The notes beneath the pieces are model-generated. The model was not told the DNA's origin. It saw nothing but the letters and a program-made list of their open reading frames with translations, and did no database searches. From NCBI GenBank assembly GCA_021794075.1, contig JAJYRM010000001.1:42861-106860 (forward strand): a stretch of DNA of 64,000 bases. Direction: 5' to 3'. Position numbers and translations under genes: made by a program. Numbering within the stretch: the first letter of the stretch is position 1; each line of letters starts with the position of its first letter. The stretch is from Bacteroidota bacterium. GTDB lineage: Bacteria; Bacteroidota; Ignavibacteria; Kryptoniales; JAKASW01. Of this stretch, positions 43,352 through 50,664 are shown piece after piece.

Positions 43352-45743
43352 TCTCCACCTCGGTCTTCTCAGCAGGATTCTTTGGATCCATATTCTCCTG
43401 CGGATTTACCACCGCGGCAACCGAAGGCACTGCTGCGGAGGAGCTACTGGTATTTTCGGACAGGTTGACGGGAGACAACTTCCTTGACGAGCTTTCCTCC
43501 GTGAAACGTCTGTACATCGAAATGATCAGCCCTATGAAGAGTAATACCGTACCAGCCCACAGGAAGTCGATGAGCGGCTTCCTGTCTATTTCTGCGGTTA
43601 AAACAGGTGTCACTGCTGCCTTTGCAGTTTCGCCCGAGTGAACAATCATTCTTACGCTTGGCGCGCTGCCCGCTCCGCCCATGCCGACATTCATGTCCAT
43701 GATGACCAGCATGTGACCGAACGCTTCGGCAGGCACGGCCTTTTGTTTTCCATTGACAAAATCGAGTTCCGGGACAATCCGGATAGTTTTCCCGCCGTTC
43801 GTCGCGTTCACGACGGCGCCGACGCCAAAGCTTCCGCCCGCCTCCATGGCCTGATGACTCGAAGAGTTCATCGAGAATCCGGTAAGGGTTAACTGTGTCC
43901 CGTCCGAGAGATTTGTCGGCTGACCCTTCACGAGTGTTACCACGTTAACGCCGCCGCCATTCGACATATCGGCGCCCATACCGTTGTCGATGCCCATCGG
44001 GCTGAGGTAGAAGTCGTAGCCGAAATAATGTTCAATATCCGGCTCGCGCATTGTGCCTTGATTATAGTCGCTGTAATACATTACCGGCTTCAGATTGGCG
44101 GAGGTGCTGCCGTTCTGAAGATGAACGCTGTAAATGCTCTTACCGTCGACGTTCTCGCTTCCGGTGAAAGTCAGTTCATGGCCGTAAACCTTCACGGGGT
44201 TTCCTTGCGGAAGCTGAACTACAGTCTTGGTTTCGAGCGCGGTTGAGGCAACTATACCGATAAACATCAGGGCCAAACCGGCATGCGCGATTGGGCCACC
44301 GATGTATTTCGGATTTCCCCTGATTATTCTCAGCGCCGCGGCAGAGTGGGCTACGAAGGCGAAAGCCGCCGCACCCATTATGAGTATAACCCATACGTCC
44401 TTGACGGACAGTAGGAGTGCCGCGAGCACCGTGAATAACGCTGCAGCAACAGGCAACGTTAGTCTGTTTCTGAAAACTTTTGGATCAGACTTGTCCCACC
44501 AAACAAGCTGAGCCACGCCTATCAAGGCGATAATAAGGAGCCCGAGCGGGAGGCTTGTCGTCACGTAGTATGAGGAGTCAACCGCTGTTGGTTTTCCCTG
44601 GAGCAGTCCAGTGATTATGGGAGAGGAGGTTCCAACGAGGACGAAAAGCGACAGCACAGAGAGGGAAGCTGCGCCTACGAACAACGCGTTCTCTCGCGAC
44701 AACAAATTGTGGCCGACCCCCACGCTCGGGATTGAAGATCTGTTTTTGAAGAACGGGACGAATCCAAGCAAAAGGTACGCCCCTATCATTATAAGAAGTA
44801 TTATGTACTCGCTCCTGCCGGGATCCACAAACGCGTGGACCGAAGTGTCTCCAAGTACGCCGCTGCGCGTAAGGAACGTGCTATAAAGCACCAGGAGAAA
44901 ACTTATGATTACCAGGACAAAACTCGTGCGGAGATACCCCTTCGTTCGTCTGGACACGATGAGTGTGTGCAGAGCTGCGGCAGCAAAGAGCCACGGTATT
45001 AGCGAGGAGTTCTCAACCGGGTCCCATCCCCAGAAGCCTCCCCAGCCCAGCGTGATATAGGCCCAGTAGCCGCCGATAATGATGCCCGCACCGAGCGTGA
45101 GGACATTTAGCACCAGCCACGGTTGAAGATATTCCGCCCACTTCACATAGTCTTTTCTGATAAGGCCCGCCACCGCGTAAGCGAAAGGGACTATGGCCGT
45201 GGCAAATCCCATGAAGAGTATCGGGGGATGAATTACTATCCAAAAATTCTGAAGCAGCGGGTTGAGCCCTCTACCATCCTGCGGCTGAGTCCCAACTGGT
45301 ACATTCGCAAACGACTGCCATACCTTCGCGAACGGGCTCTTGATGGTAATTATCGTTAGGACGAAGACCTCAAACAGTAGAAGAATCGGAATGACTATCG
45401 ACTCGTAGTCATGCTTCCTGGAGTATCTCACCAGGAAGATGCTGATGATCGCGGTATAGAAAACCCAAAGAAAGAAACTTCCCTCCTGCCCGGCGTAAGA
45501 GGTGGAAAGTAACAACGGGGTCGAAAGGTTGTTCGCGCTGTAGCTCCAGACGTAAGTATACTGGTATTGATGTGTAAGAATCAGATATAGAAAAAACGCG
45601 AATAGCGTGATTACCGAATAGATATTGACCAGAAGAAAAGATCTTGCCGGCCTGAGATAACTCTCCCTTTTGTTGGACAGAGCATAGTACACGATACTGG
45701 CCACTGCGGCGAGCAAAGGTACTAGCGTAAGATAACGTTCCAT
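43338..45743 (-). CDS. ccmF: Cytochrome c biogenesis heme lyase CcmF-type
   Basis: WGGFWGWDPVENSSLIPWL tryptophan-rich motif, multiple TM segments. Confidence 0.93.
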   Translation of the reverse strand: MERYLTLVPLLAAVASIVYYALSNKRESYLRPARSFLLVNIYSVITLFAFFLYLILTHQYQYTYVWSYSANNLSTPLLLSTSYAGQEGSFFLWVFYTAIISIFLVRYSRKHDYESIVIPILLLFEVFVLTIITIKSPFAKVWQSFANVPVGTQPQDGRGLNPLLQNFWIVIHPPILFMGFATAIVPFAYAVAGLIRKDYVKWAEYLQPWLVLNVLTLGAGIIIGGYWAYITLGWGGFWGWDPVENSSLIPWLFAAAALHTLIVSRRTKGYLRTSFVLVIISFLLVLYSTFLTRSGVLGDTSVHAFVDPGRSEYIILLIMIGAYLLLGFVPFFKNRSSIPSVGVGHNLLSRENALFVGAASLSVLSLFVLVGTSSPIITGLLQGKPTAVDSSYYVTTSLPLGLLIIALIGVAQLVWWDKSDPKVFRNRLTLPVAAALFTVLAALLLSVKDVWVILIMGAAAFAFVAHSAAALRIIRGNPKYIGGPIAHAGLALMFIGIVASTALETKTVVQLPQGNPVKVYGHELTFTGSENVDGKSIYSVHLQNGSTSANLKPVMYYSDYNQGTMREPDIEHYFGYDFYLSPMGIDNGMGADMSNGGGVNVVTLVKGQPTNLSDGTQLTLTGFSMNSSSHQAMEAGGSFGVGAVVNATNGGKTIRIVPELDFVNGKQKAVPAEAFGHMLVIMDMNVGMGGAGSAPSVRMIVHSGETAKAAVTPVLTAEIDRKPLIDFLWAGTVLLFIGLIISMYRRFTEESSSRKLSPVNLSENTSSSSAAVPSVAAVVNPQENMDPKNPAEKTEVENVKS

Positions 45744-46000
45744 TAACTGCTGCTCCTATTTATATGTAAACTGCCTCATACTTCCTTTCTATTGTCAACG
45801 GCTGTGCCGGAAACCCCTCGCGCAAAAAGCTCAAAAGGAGCTTCAAAACAGGATGTTCTTGATGGCCCGGTGGCAATTAGGAACAAGACACCGGATAAAT
45901 TGCCACGAAAGATTGCGCCTCTGAGTTACAATCGGCCTCATTTTGAACGATCTCTTCTATTTTTCCGGCTTCAGGGTTATATTTTAAAAAAGGAAGGCCG

Positions 46001-46795
46001 CTGGAAACACTTAATGTTCTATTCGTAGGAGATATCGTCGGGAATCCCGGAATAGGGATGGTGACCAATTTCCTGAAAAGTTTCGTGGAAAAGCACAAGA
46101 TAGATTTTGTAATTGCGAACGGTGAGAATGCCGCCGACGGCAAAGGCATCACCGATAAGATAGCCCAAAATCTCTTCGGCAGTGGTGTCCATGTTATAAC
46201 GAGCGGCAACCACATCTGGGACAAGTTCCAGATACATGAATACATGATGCGCGAGAAGAACCTTCTCCGTCCCCTTAATTATCCCAAAGGCTCCTACGGA
46301 TCAGGATACGTCGTTTATGACCTCGGCCAAAAAGGGAAGGCTGGCGTACTCAATCTGCAGGGACGAACCTTTATGTACCCCATCGACGACCCTTTTCGGA
46401 CTGCCGACTGGGCAATCGAGAAGATGAAGGCGGAGACGAACATAATCATCGTCGACATGCATGCCGAAGCGACGGCTGAGAAAGTGGCGATGGGATGGCA
46501 CCTCGATGGGAAGGTATCTGCCGTCATTGGGACCCACTCACACATCCAGACAGCCGACGAACGAATCCTCCCGAATGGAACCGCCTACATAACCGATGTC
46601 GGCATGACAGGCCCTTACGATTCGGTCATAGGGATGAAGAAGGAAAACGCGCTCAAGAGATTCATCTACGCCACTCCTTCGCGATACGAGTCCGCCAACA
46701 ACGACGCGAGACTCGCCGCCTTAGTCCTCACCGTCGATAAGGAAACCGGCAAGGCCGCAAGCATAGAGAGAATATTTTATCCACCCTTTCAATGA
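46001..46795 (+). CDS. ymdB: YmdB/TIGR00282-type metallophosphoesterase; probable non-ATG start
   Basis: Conserved N-terminus (L)NVLFVGDIVGNPG lies upstream of the first ATG (46058); frame open from 45947; CTG at 46001 preceded by AAGGA. Confidence 0.75.
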   Translation: METLNVLFVGDIVGNPGIGMVTNFLKSFVEKHKIDFVIANGENAADGKGITDKIAQNLFGSGVHVITSGNHIWDKFQIHEYMMREKNLLRPLNYPKGSYGSGYVVYDLGQKGKAGVLNLQGRTFMYPIDDPFRTADWAIEKMKAETNIIIVDMHAEATAEKVAMGWHLDGKVSAVIGTHSHIQTADERILPNGTAYITDVGMTGPYDSVIGMKKENALKRFIYATPSRYESANNDARLAALVLTVDKETGKAASIERIFYPPFQ

Positions 46796-47017
46796 AAAAT
46801 CTCAAGCTACAAATACCAAGTTCCAAACAAATTCAAACAACAAAATCTCAAACGGCCCTTAAGCTGCAGCAGATTTTTTCGATTTGCAGGACATTGGGGC
46901 CTGGAACTTGGCTTTTGTTTGTTATTTGTGAGTTGGAGGTTGGAGTTTAAACTCTGCTTGGAACTTGTAGGTTGGAATTTGGAATTTGGTCTTTCGTTTG
47001 AGTTTGGAGCTTAACAG
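46795..47017 (+). repeat. Heptad inverted-repeat element A (noncoding)
   Basis: Right arm 46901-47017 parses completely as 7,7,4,5x7,4,5x7,4,3x7 ending on folD ATG; left arm reverse-complement TTGT TTGGAAC TTGGTAT TTGTAGC TTGAGAT ending at ymdB stop. Confidence 0.8.
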
Positions 47018-48274
47018 ATGACGGGAATACTAATAGACGGCAAATCGGTTTCACAGGAGATCCGAGCCGAAGTAAAAGAGCTCACCGTGAAGCTGAATCA
47101 GGAAAGCGGCGTCACGCCCGGGCTCGCGTTCATACTTGTAGGTAACAATCCGGCGTCGGAGGTCTACGTCAGGAACAAGGCGAAGGCTTGCGAGTCGCTC
47201 GGCTTCTACCACGTCACCGAAAAGATGACGGAAGACGTTTCGCAGCAGAAGGTCATCGACAAGGTCGTGGAATTCAATAACGATGAGCGCGTACACGGCA
47301 TACTAGTACAGATGCCGCTTCCAAAGCATATCAACGAGTACGACGTCATCGAATCGATCGCTCCGTCAAAAGACGTCGACGCGCTTCACCCCTTCAACAT
47401 CGGACTTTACTCCGAGGCGAAGTCATGGAAGGAAATAATGGACAAGCGCCTTCTCCTTCCCTGCACGCCGTACGGGATGATGGTGCTCCTCGAGAAATAT
47501 GGAATCGCAGTCGAGGGAAAGAAGGCTGTTGTCGTCGGGAGGTCAAACCTAGGAGGCAAACCCACCGCCGCGCTTCTTCTCTCCAAGAACGCGACCGTGA
47601 CGATCGCGCACTCGCGCACCCAGGATTTGAAAGAGGTCTGTCGCGACGCGGACATACTTGTCGCGGTCATAGGCAAAGCGAACTTCATCGGGAAAGATTT
47701 TATAAAGCCGGGCGCTGCGGTGCTCGACGTCGGCATTAACCGAACCGACGCCGGACTCGTCGGCGACGTCGATTTCGAAGCGGCAAAGGATGTTGCAGGC
47801 TGGATCACCCCGGTGCCGGGCGGAGTCGGAGCGATGACAATTTCCATGCTGATGATGAACACTTATATGGCCGCTGCGAGAAACGACGGCGGGAAAAGCT
47901 CCAAACAAGTCCCAACAACAAGTAATCAAAAAGATAAACCCTTTGATCTGGGACAGCGTTCCTTACTGTATGCGCAGAATGTCATCAAATTCCTGAGTAC
48001 AATTCCCAAGACTCCCGCTAACGTAGAGAATTCGAAGCAGTTGATCAGATGCTCGGGAGCAGTCGGGGCAAATTATATTGAGGCCAACGATTCTCTTGGG
48101 AAGGAAGATTTTTTGATGAGATTGAGAATAGCAAGGAAAGAGGCAAAGGAGTCACGATACTGGCTGGATCTCCTTGAATGTCCGGACTCTCTAAACAATG
48201 AACGGACGAGCCTGGCAGATGAATCGACTGAATTACTAAAAATATTGTCTGCAATGATTCAGAAAGCGGAGTGA
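47018..48274 (+). CDS. folD: FolD methylenetetrahydrofolate dehydrogenase/cyclohydrolase fused to a C-terminal four-helix-bundle (S23/IVS-type) domain
   Basis: Residues 1-290 FolD (QMPLPKHIN, GRSNLGGKPTAALLL, TPVPGGVGAMTISML); residues ~307-418 FDLGQRSLLYAQNVIKFLSTIPKTPANVENSKQLIRCSGAVGANYIEANDSLGKEDFLMRLRIARKEAKESRYWL. Confidence 0.93.
   Translation: MTGILIDGKSVSQEIRAEVKELTVKLNQESGVTPGLAFILVGNNPASEVYVRNKAKACESLGFYHVTEKMTEDVSQQKVIDKVVEFNNDERVHGILVQMPLPKHINEYDVIESIAPSKDVDALHPFNIGLYSEAKSWKEIMDKRLLLPCTPYGMMVLLEKYGIAVEGKKAVVVGRSNLGGKPTAALLLSKNATVTIAHSRTQDLKEVCRDADILVAVIGKANFIGKDFIKPGAAVLDVGINRTDAGLVGDVDFEAAKDVAGWITPVPGGVGAMTISMLMMNTYMAAARNDGGKSSKQVPTTSNQKDKPFDLGQRSLLYAQNVIKFLSTIPKTPANVENSKQLIRCSGAVGANYIEANDSLGKEDFLMRLRIARKEAKESRYWLDLLECPDSLNNERTSLADESTELLKILSAMIQKAE
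47894..47935 (+). repeat. Left arm of element B, translated as the FolD/four-helix-bundle linker
   Basis: AGCTCCAAACAAGTCCCAACAACAAG is an imperfect inverted copy of CTTGTTAGTTGGAACTTGGAGCT at 48351-48373. Confidence 0.7.
47936..48274 (+). other. Four-helix-bundle (23S rRNA IVS-encoded/S23 type) domain region
   Basis: Family-typical SSGSVGANYIEANxxLxKxDFLMRxxIxRKEAKESRYWL motif. Confidence 0.85.
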
Positions 48275-48414
48275 GCTTATAACTGGAATGGATCTGTCGT
48301 TTGAAAAAGAATTGGAGCTTTGCTGTTTGAAGTTATCTTCTTGTTTGGAACTTGTTAGTTGGAACTTGGAGCTTGCGGCTTGTCGGTTGGAGCTTGGAGC
48401 TTAGTACTTGGAAG
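48275..48414 (+). repeat. Right arm of element B: heptad array
   Basis: TTGT then ten contiguous heptads 48345-48414: TTGGAAC TTGTTAG TTGGAAC TTGGAGC TTGCGGC TTGTCGG TTGGAGC TTGGAGC TTAGTAC TTGGAAG. Confidence 0.85.
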
Positions 48415-48977
48415 ATGATAGTAAACTAATAGAGGCCGCGAAAGCCGGCGACAAAATGGCCTTCGGCAAACTCGTGCGAAAATACGAGCAGCTTGTCTAC
48501 AGCTTCTCCTTCAAGATTTGCCGCGACAAGGAAAAAGCCGATGAGGTACTACAGGAGACTTTCATCAACGCGTACCGAGGACTGAAATCGTTTTCGGGCA
48601 ACTCGAAATTCTCGACCTGGTTATACAGGATAGTCACGAACAACTGCCTGATGATGCACCGGAAGAAATCGCACGAGCCGGTCGTGTCCCTGGAGGATTC
48701 AGACCTTTTCAAGGGAACCGACGAACTGCAGGTAGCCCACTGGGGAGAGACTCCGCACGACGCGGTTTTAAACAAGGAGCTAAAGGAAGTTTTGGACACG
48801 GCGATCCAGAAACTTCCGCTCGAATATCGCATCGTATTTGTGATGCGAGATGTGGAGGGACTCTCTACCGAAGAAGTTGGAAAATCGCTGAAATTATCGA
48901 TCCCGGCCGTGAAATCGAGACTCCACCGCGCGAGACTGTTTTTAAGAAACGAACTAAACGCGTACTTTACAAAATGA
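48408..48977 (+). CDS. ECF-type (sigma-70 family) RNA polymerase sigma factor
   Basis: AFGKLVRKYEQLVYSFSFKIC, ADEVLQETFINAYRGLKSF, FVMRDVEGLSTEEVGKSLKLSIPAVKSRLHRAR; TTG start at 48408. Confidence 0.9.
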   Translation: MEDDSKLIEAAKAGDKMAFGKLVRKYEQLVYSFSFKICRDKEKADEVLQETFINAYRGLKSFSGNSKFSTWLYRIVTNNCLMMHRKKSHEPVVSLEDSDLFKGTDELQVAHWGETPHDAVLNKELKEVLDTAIQKLPLEYRIVFVMRDVEGLSTEEVGKSLKLSIPAVKSRLHRARLFLRNELNAYFTK

Positions 48978-49009
48978 CGAGGACAAGTTTGGATTTTCTG
49001 GTCGCCAGA

Positions 49010-49235
49010 TATGAAACCCTAAACCCGAAACTCTAAGTTCGAAACAAATCCGAATGAAAAGAACTCAGAATAAAAAACAGGTGGTCGGGACAGTTCGGGC
49101 ATTTCCTCGTCAGCGGAAGGAAGAGATAAAATGTGCAACTATTTCTCTTCCGCTAAATAGTCCCGTGAAGCCGGATGGGAAATTAGAATTTAGGGTTTGT
49201 TTAGAGTTTAGTATTTAGAATTTAGGATTTATCAG
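49010..49235 (+). repeat. Heptad inverted-repeat element C with structured core
   Basis: Right arm TTGT TTAGAGT TTAGTAT TTAGAAT TTAGGAT TTATCAG (49197-49235); left arm reverse complement TTGT TTCGAAC TTAGAGT TTCGGGT TTAGGGT TTCATAT; core stems CGGGAC/GTCCCG and AGCGGAAG.../...CTTCCGCT. Confidence 0.8.
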
Positions 49236-49523
49236 TTGGTTGATCACAAGAAATATCTGCTGGAGATTTGCGAGAAGGTGGATCAGGATCTGGCTTCTCC
49301 GACCTGTAAGAAATTGCGGGAACACCTTCAGAAGTGTCCTGATTGCGCCGCCTACTATGATTCTCTGAAAAAGACGATTGTCCTGTATCGGGATTACGAT
49401 GTCGAGATGAAAGGATCGCGGGTTACTCAAATCCTCGCGCGGCTGGACCTCGACGAGCCTCTTCAAATCACACTCCCTCCGAAGGGGCACGGCGAGGATC
49501 GCGGCAAGAAGCACCCGCACTGA
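49236..49523 (+). CDS. Zinc-finger anti-sigma factor-like protein (zf-HC2 type)
   Basis: CKKLREHLQKCPDCAAYYDSLKKTI directly after the sigma factor; TTG start. Confidence 0.7.
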   Translation: MVDHKKYLLEICEKVDQDLASPTCKKLREHLQKCPDCAAYYDSLKKTIVLYRDYDVEMKGSRVTQILARLDLDEPLQITLPPKGHGEDRGKKHPH

Positions 49524-49595
49524 ATCTTCCTTTCGTAGGCGGCATCTTACATTTCGGAAACTGAATCTTACTGACAAACAAATCCGGAGAATACA

Positions 49596-49796
49596 ATGAA
49601 GAAGAACGTAGGAAGCGCTGACAAATGGATCCGCGTAATCGTCGGACTATTCCTGATTAGCTTGCAGTTCTGGGGCCCGAAGACAGCATGGGGCTGGATC
49701 GGACTAATCCCACTTGCGACGGCTGCTCTCAACTTCTGCCCCATCTGGGCAGCACTCAGAATTTCGACCCGGAAGAAAGAGCCGAACCAGGCATAA
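49596..49796 (+). CDS. DUF2892/YgaP-like small membrane protein
   Basis: MKKNVGSADKWIRVIVGLFLISL...GWIGLIPLATAALNFCPIWAAL. Confidence 0.85.
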   Translation: MKKNVGSADKWIRVIVGLFLISLQFWGPKTAWGWIGLIPLATAALNFCPIWAALRISTRKKEPNQA

Positions 49797-49944
49797 GTCT
49801 GGAAACTTGACCAAATTCGAAATATGAAATTCTAAACTCTAAACAAGCTCTAAGCGCAAAACTCGAAACCCAAAGCTTGGTTTTCCGAATTTTAGATTTC
49901 GGTCATTGTTTAGAGTTTAGTGATTAGAACCTAGAGTTTACGCC
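49797..49944 (+). repeat. Heptad inverted-repeat element D
   Basis: Perfect 15-bp inverted repeat CTAAACTCTAAACAA (49832-49846) / TTGTTTAGAGTTTAG (49906-49920); heptads TTAGAGT TTAGTGA TTAGAAC CTAGAGT TTACGCC. Confidence 0.8.
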
Positions 49945-49997
49945 AATTGCTATCCGATCGGATTGCGATTGGTCCCCCAAAAACAGGAGGCGGCGAT

Positions 49998-50663
49998 TTG
50001 TTTCTCGATCAGCAGGCGCAGAATGAAATAAAGACTCGGTTCGCCAACCTTGTGAACCCGGTCAGGGTAATCAACTTCACGCAGTCACTCGAATGCCAGT
50101 ACTGCAAGGAAACCCGCCAGATACTCGAAGAGCTTACAGCACTTTCCGATAAGTTGAAGCTGGAAGTTTACAACTTCATCGGGGACAAGGAAGTGGTGGA
50201 GACGTTCAAAATCGATAAGATCCCCGCGACCGTTATCGCCTCGGAGGATATCGATTACGGAATCAGGTATTACGGCATCCCTTCCGGCTATGAGTTCGCA
50301 TCACTCCTCGAGAGCATCGAAATGGTATCGAGCCAGAAGCATGAACTGGACGACGATGTCGCCGAGAAGATCAAAATGATAAGCGAGCCGGTGCACATAC
50401 AGGTGTTCGTCACTCCGACCTGCCCGTACTGTCCCCGCGCAGTCTACACCGGACACCAGTTCGCGTTTCTCAACCGGAACATCAAGGCGGACATGGTGGA
50501 GGCGACGGAGTTTCCTCACCTCGCGATGAAGTACAACGTCCGCGGAGTGCCGAGGGTCGTGATAAATGAGACGCACCACTTCGAGGGAGCACTGCCTGAG
50601 GATGCGTTTGCGGAGGAAATTATCGCGGCGTTGGCGGAGACTCGGGACAAGCCCGCAAACTGA
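49998..50663 (+). CDS. Protein disulfide oxidoreductase, tandem glutaredoxin/thioredoxin-like (PDO type)
   Basis: Two CXXC sites: SLECQYCKET and TPTCPYCPRA; TTG start at 49998 with AGGAGG 7 nt upstream preferred over 49947. Confidence 0.85.
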   Translation: MFLDQQAQNEIKTRFANLVNPVRVINFTQSLECQYCKETRQILEELTALSDKLKLEVYNFIGDKEVVETFKIDKIPATVIASEDIDYGIRYYGIPSGYEFASLLESIEMVSSQKHELDDDVAEKIKMISEPVHIQVFVTPTCPYCPRAVYTGHQFAFLNRNIKADMVEATEFPHLAMKYNVRGVPRVVINETHHFEGALPEDAFAEEIIAALAETRDKPAN

Positions 50664-50664
50664 T

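Noticed and set aside
46795-48414. Heptad arrays as a CRISPR-like array
   Set aside because: Unit is 7 nt and degenerate, there are no unique spacers, arms are inverted, and no cas genes are nearby
49050-49235. TTTAGGG/CCCTAAA words resembling plant telomere repeats
   Set aside because: Words are degenerate (TTAGAGT, TTAGTAT, TTAGGAT), arranged as an inverted repeat between bacterial sigma and anti-sigma genes; belongs to the heptad family, not telomere or contamination
49947-49997. N-terminal extension of the disulfide oxidoreductase from TTG 49947
   Set aside because: AGGAGG with good spacing before TTG 49998 makes the shorter form more likely
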